Source: Saccharum officinarum (lineage: Eukaryota; Streptophyta; Magnoliopsida; Poales; Poaceae). Taken from it: a DNA stretch of 64,000 nt. Both the position numbers and the translations under genes were made by a program. Location: contig CM036159.1 in assembly GCA_020631735.1 (NCBI GenBank), forward strand, positions 18,577,511 to 18,641,510, written 5' to 3'. Numbering within the stretch: the stretch's first letter is position 1; each line of letters begins with the position of its first letter. Below the pieces are notes generated by a model that was not told the DNA's origin, ran no database searches, and was given only the letters and a program-made list of their open reading frames with translations. Of the stretch, positions 23,642 through 35,825 are shown in pieces.

Positions 23642-23797
23642 TATTCCCTCCACTACAAATTATAAGTTATTTTAGTTTTTTTAAGATACAAGTAAAGATA
23701 TGTATCTAGGTGCATATTATGTTTAGATACACGACAAAAGCAATGTACCTAGAAAAGTCAAAATAACATAATCTTATAATTTAGAATGGAAGGGGCA
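23642..23797. mobile_element. Stowaway-like MITE
   Basis: The left arm TTCCCTCCACTACAAATTATAAG and the right arm CTTATAATTTAGAATGGAAG are inverted repeats around an AT-rich centre of about 110 bp. Confidence 0.7.
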
Positions 23798-24134
23798 CTA
23801 ATGGTCTGCTAAGCTAATCTAGTCGGCTTATCGATAAAGGGATAAGGCTCCCATCAGACTCAGATTTTTATATATACTATTATTTTGTAAAAGTACTTTG
23901 GTTTTATAATCACAAAACATTTGGATGCACTTTATATTTGAAAATCTTAGTTCTGCTTGGAGTTTAAAAAAATATATAGGTTATTGCCCGTGCGTTGCTA
24001 CGGGGTTCACATGTATGTAATCTATGTATTTTGAAATGTTTTACGTCACCATGGTTAAAAAGCCTACCTGTTTTGACCATTTGTTTTGACTCATCTATCA
24101 AATTTGAGTGGAAATCGGCATCTTTTGAAAGATA

Positions 24135-24234
24135 NNNNNNNNNNNNNNNNNNNNNNNNNNNNNNNNNNNNNNNNNNNNNNNNNNNNNNNNNNNNNNNNNN
24201 NNNNNNNNNNNNNNNNNNNNNNNNNNNNNNNNNN
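24135..24234. other. Assembly gap (100 N)
   Basis: Exactly 100 ambiguous bases, a conventional placeholder, so the true distance is unknown. Sequence on the two sides should not be assumed contiguous. Confidence 0.99.
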
Positions 24235-24719
24235 GAGGCAGATAGGGAATATATAAAACAGTGTGTGAGGACATTGAAAAAGGGAGGCAAAGGGTTTGAT
24301 CTTCTTCAGGAGATATTACAGCATCTTCGGGACCTAAGAAGGATTGAGCAGCGTGCAAGGAACTCTGGGGAGCTTTCACCTCATTACCTACATCTTTACA
24401 CGGACTGAAGGTAACATGCTACAACTAGTATTGATAGTTGCTGAATTTCTTTTCAACATGGATGGTGACAGAATGATTGTTTTCTATCTTCTAAGAAAAA
24501 TAGTTCATTGAATTCCATAAATAAAATTCTACTTTCCTGAAGAAGTCATGCATCCCCACATGTCCTTTGCACAGTACTAAATTCTGTGCCTACAATACCA
24601 CATTCTATTCTAATTGATTTGAGAGAACCTAATTCTTGCTTGTTGGTTCCAGATCAGCTCCAAAGCCTCTTGCCTATGTCCAGCGAATATTGCTTGAAGA
24701 TGGAATCATACAACAATGA
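24235..24719 (+). pseudogene. Orphan two-exon 3' gene fragment, unrecognised
   Basis: Just after the gap the frame encodes about 57 charged helical residues (EADREYIKQCVRTLKKGG, FDLLQEILQHLRDLRRIEQR) and ends at TGA 24406-24408. A donor follows at once (GAAG|GTAACA, 24411), and after an acceptor at 24651-24652 the same frame continues for about 22 residues (RSAPKPLAYVQRILLEDG) to TGA 24717-24719. Frame continuity across a good intron suggests the first TGA is a nonsense change in a former or fragmentary gene; alternatively it is the real end and the second part is 3' UTR. The 5' part is lost in the gap. I do not recognise the family. Confidence 0.45.
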
Positions 24720-26368
24720 TAAGGAAAAAAAAAGGATTGCCGACTAACTAGTATTGTCATTGGAGAAGTTTTGTTGGTTCCCGAGAGGAAGGAGCTCCTC
24801 CTGGAACACGTCACAGTCGGTTCGGCGATGTCATTCGGAGGGCAGATCATGGAGCAATTCTGCCTTCCAAGGTCTAGGATTTTTGTGGACCACTTCCCAC
24901 GTTCTCGTTTTGTGTTGGTTTAGTTTTCCCGGGGGCTCCAAACTTTTGCCAAGGGCAAGAGGGTTGGTTGGTGAGCCGCCCGGGCCCGTGGGTGTGTTTG
25001 TGGGTTGTGGCGGCAATCATGGCCTTGTACAAGCTTTAGAATTCATTAACCTGAAAACATGCCGATGCCAGCTTTGCTGCCAGATGGAGTGAGTGAGTAT
25101 AAAAGAGGGTAGTCCGAGTGGGCTTCACTAGTTTTTGTTTTCTCTTTTCTAAATTCTTTTTCTGTAAATCTTCTAGCTGTATGTAATGTGCTTTCGGCTT
25201 CTGGAATGATGAGGTGTTGGGTGTGTGCATAGCATGACTGTTGTTTGATGGAGAGCATCGCCGTGCCGGTCTTTCCCTTTTGTTCTTTTTCGCTCTTTTT
25301 TATTTTGGCATACAATCTTTTGATGCAAGTGCTGCTATTTATTAATAAGCTCTGAAAAGCAACCGGCGTCATGCACCGATGTAAGATTGGTTTAGCTGTC
25401 AAGAATCATGAGATGACCAGTTGGTCGCCAGTGCGTGGATGCAGGTCACCAAACAGTCTGTTGGGCGGGGACCTGCCCCTACCATGTTCTAGTGTTGCTC
25501 ACCAATGCAGCGCATGAGCTCGTTGGTCCTATGCAATATCTTCTCTGTTCCGGTACTGGTACTACCCCGTAGGTTGTAAGCTGTCAGCAACAGCTTCTCT
25601 TGATCTGTTGACAAGCTAGTAACGGGTGATCGGTCCTGTTGCTCTTTAATCGAAGCTCCGATCGACCTCCTAGCTCTGCTTTGTTGACAAGCTCGGCTCG
25701 GCTAGTGCAGAGAGTGTGGACTGTGGAGTAGATCAGTCAGTAGCCGTACCGGTTTGGACCGGGGGGCGAGGTGAGGGAGAAGGCCGTGAGATGACGATTG
25801 CTTTACCTCTAAGCATGGATCGGGCAGAAGGGTTATGTTCACCTATTAGGATGTGAGATGTGACAGGGACAGTTGCCACGCCGCCCGACCGCATCAAGCT
25901 GCGTTGCCTCCTGTTCCTCCTCCTCCTGTGGTAGTTATGTAAATGCACGTGCAGTGTGGGAAAGCAAGTACCACGTGTTGTTAGCATAGTTATTGAAATC
26001 TTAGATCATATGGTGTGATTTTACGACCTTGTGATCATAGTTTATCGTAGTCTACAATTTTACAATTCTAATAGTTATGAACTTATGATTCTATACGATT
26101 TGCGATAGTACTATTCGAGTTCGGATAGAGATCACAGTCGTTTCTTCTGGTACGAATTAGGTAGGATTGTTCTTGGACTTGCTTTGTTTTTTTATAAAGT
26201 TTCTTGGAGTTGCTAATTTGGCTACGGTACTGACTGTAGTATACTGGTCGCTCTGGTTTAGATTTGTTCATGGGCCACTTGAACCGACCAACCTGACCGC
26301 CTGGAAAAAAAATCGTCAGACTATGATTTTCGACCCATAGGATGACCCAACTTGAAAACTCGACTTAA
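24720..26368. other. Intergenic region downstream of the orphan fragment
   Basis: The first 500 bp may be 3' UTR. The remainder has no gene or transposon end that I can support. Around 25990-26160 there is an AT-rich segment with repeated TTATGA/ATTTTACGA motifs. Confidence 0.35.
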
Positions 26369-26809
26369 ATGTGCAAACGATAATGATACATACCAGACGT
26401 TTGGACGGATGAACGCCTCCGCCCGCTCATTTCCGCACCCGCTCATTCCTCCCGTGCCCCTTCCCCCACCGCAGCATCTCTGCACCCGGCGCACCCACGC
26501 TACAACGCTCATCTGCCGAGCCGCACGCCCGCCCCCATGCGCGCTGCACGAGCCGCGTGCCCCGTTACCTCCCTCTCCCTCCTCCTTGTCCGGCGTGGCG
26601 GCGTCCCTGGCGTGAGCACGAGCTCTGATCCACGCGGCCACCCCCAGCGACCCCCTTCATCTTCTCCGGTCGGCCACCCCCGGCCTCAACTCCAGTGTGG
26701 GGACGGGCGTGACCCCAGCAGCGGCCCTGCTCCAGCACCAGGAGCCCTCAATGCACGCAGATCCAGTGGCCATGGCACTCCCCGCGTCGGGCTCTCTCTC
26801 CCCCATGTT

Positions 26810-27190
26810 GTAATTGTATGTGTCAATTGTTTCAGAGGTATGTTGCAATTAAATCATATGAATGTTGCAAAAGTAGATTGGAGATGTTCCATATATTGCA
26901 TATGTTGTAATTGTTTTCAGATGTATGTTACAATAGTATATTTCAAGTGTTTCAAATGTTTTAGAGGTATGTTTCATCTTATTTTTTGGACGCATGTTGA
27001 AATTATATTTATTTGGGTGATGCACATGTTCCAAACATATATTGCATGTGTTTTATTCGGATGTTATGTACGGTTGCAATGGTTTTCAAGTATGTTTCAC
27101 GTGTGTTTTTCAAGTGTTTTATAAGCATGTTAAGTGTTTCAACTTCGTATGTTGTAACCGTTTGTATTTGGATGTTTCAAAAGTAAATCT
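26810..27190 (-). repeat. TGTTGCAA/TGTTTC short-motif array in MULE copy 3
   Basis: Reverse-complement version of the arrays at 12640 and 17895: TGTTGCAATT, TGTTTCA and CAGAGGTATGTTGC, repeated every 20-35 bp. Confidence 0.78.
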
Positions 27191-27409
27191 GGTGTTGCAT
27201 CTCTTCTCCTCCCACCTTCTGTACCATCGTCTCTCCTGTGCGTCGGGCGTAAGCGAGGCAGCTCCGTACGGACAAACACTGCCTCCGGAGCGGGATGAGC
27301 ACTGGGTGGAGGGGCTGCGTACGTCGCGGTTTGGAAGCAGAGGCGCAGGCCCGTGGTGACATGGGTGTGGCAGGCGGGTGCTCTCCTGTTGCGCTGGTGC
27401 AGTCTACGT

Positions 27410-29109
27410 TGAAAGCATCTAGGCCCCGGTGTTGGTTTCGGCAATTAATGACAACACATAATTACCATGACTAACGTGTGTTTTGCAGAAACATCGGTAA
27501 GTTAGGTCATGGAGATGATAACTGTTTTGAGCAATATGGCAGTCATGTCCCTTGATGGAAATCGTTTCGGTTTTCAAAGGATCAACAATAAGATTAAGGA
27601 CGGTTAGTTCCGGATGTCAAGGTGTTGAGATACATCTGGAATAGTCGTTAGAATCTTTGTTTCTTCCTTTGACCGTACTATGAAGAGGGGCATAAGCGAG
27701 TAGCTTGACCTAGGTGAGTCTTATGTTTAGGTGTGGTGCACACTTGTCAAACTTAGCACTAGGTAGCTCGAGAAAAGCTCAGAGTACAGTTAGAAGCAAC
27801 TTGGTTCAAGTTGCATTGCGTTTAGAAGACGTTTGAGCCGTTTACCTATGACCGGACGCGGTCCTGGTCAGTACAAAAGACTTAACTGCGTTTTTGGCTG
27901 ACTGACCGGACGTGGTCCTTGAGAGGACCGGACACGGTGGTCAGGCTGACACGTGTTCCAGAGGGTAAACAGCAAAGATCGGACGCGACTGTGAAAAAGA
28001 CCGGTGTGTCCGGTCATGTTCCAGTAAGGTCCAGCGGAGACCTGACGTGTCCGGTCACCTTTGAACGGACGCGGTCGTGCGTCCGGTTTTGTTCCAGTAA
28101 GGTCCCGTGGTGACCTGACGCGTCCGGTCACCTATGATCGAACGCGGTGTTGCGTCAGGTCACATTTCCAGAGAGCTCTTGCATGATCGGACACGTCCGA
28201 TCATCCCTGATCGGCGCATCCGGTCATCTCAGACCGGCGCGTCCGGTCAGCACAGATCGGCGCGTCCAGTCTCTCAGTACAGGTTTCCATTTTTCGACCG
28301 TTACAACTGACCGGCGCGTCCGGTCATATCGACAGGCGCGTCCGATCAGTGCGCGTCTGGCTGTTTCGAAAGGTAACGGTTGGATTTGTCTGAGGGGTCT
28401 ATAAATACAACCCCTCCACCTCTTTTAGAGGTCTCTTGCTCATTTGTTTAGCTAAGAAACATCTTTGAAGTGCAAGGGAGTGTAAGAGCCATAGTGAGGA
28501 TTGAGATTTGCGAATCAAAGTTTGAGAATCCTCTCTAGTGACAAGAGTCTAGCAAGTGTGCATCCATCTTCTCATTAGACTTGTTGTGGTCAAGTGAGAG
28601 TTCTAGCTTGTTACTCTTGGTGATCGCCATCACCTAGACGGTTTGGTGGTGATTGGGAGTTCGGTGATCATCCGACGAGATTGTGGGTGACCCAACTCAA
28701 GTTGTGAGCGGCTTTGGGTGATTCGCCGCGACGGAGTGTCGAAGAATCAACCCGTAGAGAGCACTTGATCCTTGCGCGGATCAAGGGGGAGCTACACCCT
28801 TGCGCGGGTGCTCCAACGAGGACTAGTAGGGAGTGGCGACTCTTCGATACCTCGGCAAAACATCGCCGTGTTCCTATCCCTTACTTTCAAGCATTTACTT
28901 TCTTGCATTACTTTCATTGCTTGATTACTTTCCTAGAATTGCCTTGCTAGTTTAGGATTGGAACTTAGGGTGCTTAACTTTTATCGGTAGAAACACAAGG
29001 AACACAAGTAGGCACTAGGGGTGAAGTTTGGCTTGTAGGATTTAATTCTTGCAATTAATTTTTAGAAAAGCCCAATTCACCCCCTCTCTTGGGCATCTTG
29101 ATCCTTTCA
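27410..29109 (+). repeat. 5' LTR of the outer Sirevirus (1700 bp)
   Basis: It begins TGAAAGCATCTAGG and ends GATCCTTTCA. U3 carries an array of CCGGACGCG/CGCGTCCGG half-sites (27850-28370), then a TATA box at 28400-28407. It lacks 20 bp near 27868 that the 3' LTR has (ATGACCGGACGCGTCCGGTC), exactly one palindromic unit. Confidence 0.93.
28400..28407 (+). promoter_or_regulatory. TATA box of the outer 5' LTR
   Basis: TATAAATA within GGGGTCTATAAATACAACCC, about 30 bp downstream of the palindrome array; the identical context is in the 3' LTR at 50667-50674. Confidence 0.7.
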
Positions 29110-29110
29110 A

Positions 29111-29124
29111 TTGGTATCGGAGCC
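29111..29124 (+). promoter_or_regulatory. Primer-binding site of the outer Sirevirus
   Basis: TTGGTATCGGAGCC begins one base after the LTR. It matches the 3' end complement of plant initiator methionine tRNA (TGGTATCAGAGC type), the primer used by Sireviruses. Confidence 0.88.
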
Positions 29125-29162
29125 GTGTTGCTCTAAATTTAGGCTTTACCACCTAGAGCAAG

Positions 29163-31494
29163 ATGTCTAATGGGAAAGGACCACCTCCCACCTTTGAGGG
29201 AGACGATTTTCCATATTGAAAATTCGTATGGAGGCGTATCTCGAAGCCATAGATGTTGGGTGCCTTAGAGCCACAACCGAAGGGCTTCCCCCCATAAGGG
29301 ATCCCGCTAACCCAAGTGGTGACGAGGAGAAATACGACCGGTGGAATGCAAAAGCAAAAAATGCAATCTACCGGGCTCTAGGCAAAGATATCTTCAATTG
29401 TGTGCGTAATGCCAAAAACGCTCATGAATTGTGGGAGAATCTTTGTGCTCTCCATGAGGGAACTAAGAGTGAACGTGAGGAACGCTATCATATTGCTTTA
29501 AAGAAAATTAATTCTTTTGAGATGCTTCCTAAAGAAAGTGCTAATGAAATGTACACTCGCTTGAATGTTCTTGTAGAAGATCTCAATGCTCTTGGACTCA
29601 CTAAAATGAGTCAATCGGATGTTGCAAGGAGGATCTTGAGTGTTCTCCCCGTTGAGAAGTATGGACATATTGTCACCGTACTTCACCAAAGTGATCTCTC
29701 CGCCGCAACACCGACTCAAGTATTGGGAAAGATCAATGCACATGAGATGTACATGCACATCACTCCGGAAGAGGGTTCATCATCTTCCAAGAAAAAGGAC
29801 TTGGCCTTCAAAGCTAGCTATGAAAAGAAAAAGAAAAAGGGCCAAGCCATGATAGTGCAAGAGAGCACAAGTGAGAGTGATATTGATGATGAATCACTTG
29901 CACTCATGGTGAGAAGAACCACCAAGATGCTAAAGAAGCTCAACAAGAGTGGCATCAAGTTCGATGGCAAGAAGAAGAAATTCTTCACTAGTACCAAAAG
30001 GAAGCCAATCTCCGAAATGGATTGCTTCAATTGTGGAGAACTTGGCCATCTAGCTCATCAATGCCCAAAGCCTCCAAAAGACAAGAACAAGAATAAGTAC
30101 AAGGGCAAGAAAGATGATTCAAGTGAAGAAGAAGATGATAAAAGAAAGAACAAACCATACAAGAAGAAAGATGGCAAGAAAAGAGAGTTCTACAAGAAGA
30201 AGAAGAAGGCAAGGCTTATATTGTTGGTGATTGGCTCACCGACATTGAATCATCATGTGAGTCCTCCGGCGATGAAAGTGATGATGGAAAAGAGAAGATC
30301 GCCGCACTTGTGGTTGGGCCGTCATCATCATCATCAACGTCTTCATCACCATCTTCACCGCCATCCTCACCGTCATCATCCACTTCCCACCTATGCCTCA
30401 TGGCTAAAGGTGATCGAAAGGTACAAAATAGTGATAGTGATGATAGTGATAGTGATGATGAATATGATGCACCTTCTTATGATGAATTAGTAAAATTGTT
30501 AAACAAATATTCTAAAATCATAAGGAGGACTAGAAATGAAAATGAAGAGCTTCAACATGAAAATGAAACACTCTCATCTAAGCTTGAAAGTGCACATGAG
30601 ACTAGGGATGAGCTCATAGATCAAAATGAAACTATGTCTTCTTCTCTCAAAGAGCTCAAAACCTCTAACAAGGAGCTTAGAGATAAACATGATAAAATTG
30701 AGAAGAAGCATGGTGAACTCATGACTAGACTCAACTCTCTAAAAGAAGAATATACTACATTAAAAATCAACTATGATACTCTTATTGTTGCTAATGAGCT
30801 AGCTCTTGAGACACATGATGCTACTAACCAAATTGTTAAGATTGATATAGCCACATCATGTGATGATTTGATTATTGAGAACCTTGAGCAAGGCTCTAGC
30901 GGCAAAGGCAAGAGTGTGGTTGAGGCCAATGACTATGATAAGTATGTCAAGCTCAAGAATGAAAATGAGATGCTTAAAGTTGAGAACAAGAAGTTGTTGG
31001 CTCTTGAAAAGCAAGCTTCAAATGAGTCACTTATTGAAGAAAACAAGAAGCTCAAGCAAGAGAAAGAGCATCTCAAGACCGGCCTAAGCAAGTTCACAAG
31101 AGGCCAACATTTGCAAAGTGAGCTACTCATGAACACCGTCATGAAGTTGGATAGGAGTGGCATTGGCTATTTGGCAAATCAAGAGAAGAAGGTCAAAACT
31201 CAACAACAACAAAGCAAGTCAAAGCCCAAGCCAAAGAGATGTGTTGAGTGTGGACAAGAAGGTCATTTTGCTCATGAGTGCAAAACCCCACCACCACAAC
31301 CCTTGCCCAAGCATGCTAGACCTTTTGCTTTCAATGCTCACTACATGCTTAGAAAGGACTCTAGTGGAAAGATAAAAGTTATGTTCTTGGGTCCTCCTAA
31401 CAAGAATAGGCCAAAGAAAATTTGGGTTGCCAAGTCACTAGTTGAAAAAGTTAAGGGTCCCTCTCAAGTTTGGGTCCCTAAACAAAAGGCTTGA
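29163..31494 (+). pseudogene. Gag of the outer Sirevirus, broken by frameshifts
   Basis: The ATG at 29163 (MSNGKGPPPTFEGD) meets a TGA at 29217, and the body of Gag continues from about 29216 in another frame, so a frameshift lies there. The copia Gag region (MEAYLEAIDVGCL, NAHELWENLCAL, EMYTRLNVLVEDLNALGL) leads to a CCHC zinc knuckle CFNCGELGHLAHQC (about 30024-30066). A second frame change lies near 30196-30215. A long acidic coiled coil follows (30480-31100) and a second knuckle CVECGQEGHFAHEC (about 31240-31282), ending at 31494. Two separated knuckles and the coiled coil fit the long Gag of Sireviruses. It would form the particle and bind RNA. Confidence 0.88.
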
Positions 31495-31508
31495 TCTCTT
31501 GTGTGTAG

Positions 31509-34500
31509 GTGAACTACAAGACCGGTGGATCTCATTGGGTAATTGATAGTGGTTGCACACAACACATGACCGGTGATCCTCGTATGTTCACCTCACTTGA
31601 AGAGGATGGGGTATGTCAAGACAAGATCACATTTGGGGATAATTCAAAGAGCAAAGTCAAGGGTATAGGCAAGGTTGCAATATCAAATGATCATTCTCTC
31701 TCCAATGTGCTCTATGTTGCTTCATTGAGTTTCAATTTACTATCCGTTGGGCAACTTTGTGATCTTGGCTATCAATGCTTGTTTGGTCCAAATGAAGTGG
31801 TTGTTATCAAGATAGATGACAAGCAAGTGATTTTCAAGGGTTTTAGATACAACAATCTTTATCTTGTTGACTTCACCTCCGAAGATGCAAACTTGATGAC
31901 ATGTTTGTTCACCAAGACCACACTTGGATGGCTTTGGCATAGGAGGCTTGCTCATGTTGGAATGAACACTCTCAACAAGCTATTGAAGAAAGAACTAGTA
32001 AGAGGCTTAAAGGATGTAAAGTTTGAAAAGGACAAACCTTGTAGTGCATGTCAAGCCGGCAAACAAGTTGCAAACACTCATCCAACCAAAGCCTACATGT
32101 CAACATCAAGAGTGCTAGAACTCCTTCACATGGATTTGTTTGGTCCTACAACTTACAAGAGTTTGGGTGGAAATCTTTATTGCCTTGTGATTGTGGATGA
32201 CTTCTCAAGATACACTTGGACTTTCTTTCTTCATGACAAATCCGAAGTGGCAAGTTGCTTCAAGAAGTTTGCAAAGAGAGCTCAAAATGAATTTAAAGTC
32301 AAGATAAATAAGATTAGAAGTGACAATGGAAAAGAGTTTGACAACACCAATATTGAAGCCTATTGTGATGAAATTGGAATCAAGCATGAAGTGTCATCAA
32401 CCTACACTCCTCAACAAAATGGTGTAGTTGAGAGGAAGAACCAGACCTTGATCACTCTTGCAAGAACAATGCTAGATGAGTACAATACATCGGAAAAATT
32501 GTGGGCCGAGGCAATCAACACCGCATGCTATGCTTCAAATCACCTCTTCCTACAAAAGTTCCTTTGCAAGACCCCTTATGAGTTGCTAAATGGGAAGAAG
32601 CCGGACGTCTCATTCTTCCGGGTGTTTTGTTGCAAATGCTACATCTACAAGAAGCGTCAACACCTAGGGAAGTTCCAAAGACGTTGTGATATTGGTTTTC
32701 TTGTTGGCTACTCATCAAAGTCCAAAGCATATAGAGTATTTAACCACGCCACCGGTTTGGTTGAAGAAACATATGATGTGGAATTTGATGAATCTAACGG
32801 CTCCCAAGGAGCAATTGAGAATTGTGATGATGTAGATGATGAACCATTGAGGGAGGCCATGAAGAACATGCCAGTAGGTGACATCAAGCCTAAAGATGAT
32901 GAAGACGATACAAATTGTCAATCCACCATCATCATCATATGTGCCTCAAGATAATGACAAGAATGAGAGAGTTGAAAATGAAGACACCCATGTCTCTCAT
33001 CATCAAGCCAAGGCACAAGCACAAGACGTTGATGCTCCTCATCCTACCCTCAAATGGTTGATCGAAGAAACTCACCTCTACTTCAAGCACATCCACAAGA
33101 TCTCATCATAGGGAGTCCTACAAAGGGTGTAATGACTCGATCTCAAAAATTTAATTCTTTTGTTGAACATCACTCTTTTGTCTCTTGTCTTGAACCTAAG
33201 AATGTAGAAGAAGCTCTTCAAGATCCGGATTGGGTGAATGCCATGCATGAAGAATTGAACAACTTCGCCCGAAATCAAGTATGGACACTTGAAGAGCATC
33301 CAAAAGGTGCAAGAGTCATTGGAACCAAGTGGGTGTTCCGCAATAAGCAAGATGATCAAGGGGTAGTGGTAAGAAACAAGGCAAGACTAGTGGCAAAAGG
33401 GTTCTCTCAAGTTGAAGGTCTTGATTTTGGAGAGACTTTTGCACCCGTTGCAAGACTTGAAGCCATCCGTATCCTACTTGCATATGCATCACATCATGAT
33501 ATGAAACTATATCAAATGGATGTGAAAAGTGCATTCTTAAATGGCTTTATAAATGAACTAGTCTTTGTTGAACAACCTCTCGGATTTGAAGACCCTAGAT
33601 ATCCTAATCATGTTTATAGGTTGTCCAAGGCGCTATATGGGCTCAAGCAAGCCCCTAGAGCGTGGTACGAGCGCCTTTGGGACTTTCTCATTGAGAAGGG
33701 CTTCACTATTGGGAAGGTTGACACCACACTATTCACCAAGAAATTCAAAGAAGAGATCTTCATTTGTCAAGTATATGTTGATGATATCATCTTCGGGTCA
33801 ACAAATGAAGACTATTGCAAAGAATTTGGTGAATTGATGTTAAAAGAGTTCGAGATGTCAATGATTGGTGAGCTAACATTCTTCCTTGGGTTTCAAGTCA
33901 AGCAAATGAGAGAAGGGATCTTTATCTCTCAAGAGAAGTATACCAAGGATCTTCTCAAAAGATTCAAGATGGAAGAATGCAAGCCAATCAAGACCCCAAT
34001 GCCAACTAATGGACATCTCAACCTAGATGAGGGAGGTAAACCAATCGATCAAACTCTTTACCGTTCTATGATTGGTAGCTTATTATACCTTACCGCATCT
34101 AGGCCCGACATCATGTTTAGTGTGTGCATGTGTGCCCGCTTTCAAGCGTGCCCTAAAGAACCTCACTTAAGTGCCGTAAAAAGAATCCTAAGATATCTTA
34201 AGTATACTCCAAGCATCAGACTATGGTACCCTAAAGGAGCTAGATTCCAACTAGTTGGCTACTCCGATTCGGATTATGCCGGTTGCAAAATTGATAGAAA
34301 GAGCACATCCGGAGGGTGCCATTTTCTTGGGAGATCCTTAGTATCATGGTCATCTAAAAAGCAAAATAGTGTGGCTTTGTCCACCGCCGAGGCGGAATAC
34401 ATTGCCGCGGGGGCTTGTTGTGCACAAATCCTATACATGAAACAAACCCTCCTAGACTATGGAGTTGTTCTTAAAAAGGTTCCGCTTTTATGCGACAATG

Positions 34501-34730
34501 AAAGTGTGGTTAAAATTGCTAATAATCCGGTACAACACTCTCGCACCAAGCACATTAATATCTGCCACCACTTTCTAAGAGATCACGTTGCTAAAAATGA
34601 CATATCACTAGAAGGTGTAAGAAGTGAGAATCAATTAGCGGATATCTTCACTAAACCTTTGGATGAAGCTACCTTTTGTAGGTTGAGAAGTGAACTAAAT
34701 GTGCTTGATTCTAGTAACTTTAAAAGATGA
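31509..34730 (+). pseudogene. Pol (protease-integrase-RT-RNase H) of the outer Sirevirus, frameshifted
   Basis: Protease has the active-site motif VIDSGCTQHMTG near 31535. Integrase follows with the HHCC finger (HRRLAHVG ... CSAC) and DDE residues in HMDLFGP, RSDNGKEFD and NGVVERKNQ. After a frame change between about 32880 and 32930 and another near 33050, reverse transcriptase shows [24 protein letters not shown] and the catalytic YVDDIIFG (about 33774). RNase H ends the protein ([18 protein letters not shown]). The frame is open apart from the 32880-33050 linker, so RT and RNase H look intact as domains. Pol lies in a different frame from the end of gag. Confidence 0.92.
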
Positions 34731-35219
34731 GCTTGTGTTGTCCCTTGCATTACATTGTATTATATGTCATGTTTAATTACCCGCAATGCATCTAGGGCTT
34801 GACTAACATGGTTACGATAACCCTCCTTTGGAGGAGTGAAGAAGCCTAACCGTGGATCAAACTTGACAAGCAACCTAGCTTTACTTACTTGTTTTGCATT
34901 GCATATGCATGGTTGTTGTTTGGTCGTTCCTTTTCAGTTAAGTCTTGAGCAACCTCTGTGTTCGTCCATGGGTAGAGAGAGCATTTTGACGCTCCCAAGG
35001 GTTCAAAAGCTCTATTGCATGGCCATACGTTGCTCCTCGGGTGTTTGTTGCCTATTTTTCCTAAAAATAATATTAGCCTAAGGCAATCTATTTTGAGAAA
35101 CTTGAGGGTTTGAGTGAGGTCACTCATATCTTGTTCCAATTGGTGTTTATCTGTGTCTCTTTGAATTAGAACTTGATTGGGAGAAGTCGCGTCTAAGTTC
35201 GGAATGAAAAAGGGTGAAA
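34731..35219 (+). other. Untranslated spacer after pol
   Basis: About 490 bp with no coding frame of note. Confidence 0.5.
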
Positions 35220-35600
35220 AATAGTGACCAGACGCTGGACCGGACGCTGCACCGGACGCAGTGTTGCTTCACCACCGCGTCCGGTCCTAGCGACCACCAG
35301 CGCGTCCGGTCATCCTAAAGACCGTCTCCTGATCTAGTGATCGGACGCTGCACCGGACGCGCCCCTGTTGACCACCGCGTCCGGTCCCGGTAACCACCAC
35401 CGCGTCCGGTCATCCGTCTCAGTTTTCCGGGCAAATCAAAACCGGATGCTGTCAGCGTCCGATCGCGGATAATCGGACGCGTCCGGTCATTCCAGGAGCT
35501 TACTGGAATGTGACCGGATGCTGCCTCTCCGCGTCCGGTCATATCGACCACCGCGTCCGGTCATCGCGTTTCGAGCGGATCTAACCCCTCATATAATCTT
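35220..35600 (+). promoter_or_regulatory. Internal palindrome array and TATA-like site ahead of the env-like ORF
   Basis: About 14 CCGGACGC/GCGTCCGG half-sites in 350 bp, of the same kind as in the LTR U3, followed by CCCCTCATATAATC at about 35587. In the LTRs the array is followed at similar spacing by GGGGTCTATAAATACAACCC. The layout resembles a second promoter. That function is inference. Confidence 0.5.
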
Positions 35601-35825
35601 TCGCGTTTCTTCGTTTTTTCGCCCGTACACTTGCAACTGCCGCCTCCCTGCCCTAGCGCGCCGCACCGCCGCTCGTCGGAGCATCGCCGCACCACCGCTC
35701 ATCGGAGTTTTCCGCCGTGCCTGCGCCACCGCCCGGCCCTGCGGCCTCTCCTCTCTCGCGCGCGACCCGTTTCCTCCACAGAGCCCGCGCAGCCGCCGCT
35801 CTCTGCGCCGCCACCGCCACACCGC

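Noticed and set aside
27868..28404. Regularly spaced CCGGACGCG units resembling a CRISPR-like array
   Set aside because: Spacing and orientation are irregular, the units are palindromic half-sites in LTR U3 regions, and the genome is eukaryotic.
29111..29124. Possible tRNA-derived sequence next to the LTR
   Set aside because: Only the 14-base complement of the tRNA 3' end is present; it is a primer-binding site, not a tRNA gene.
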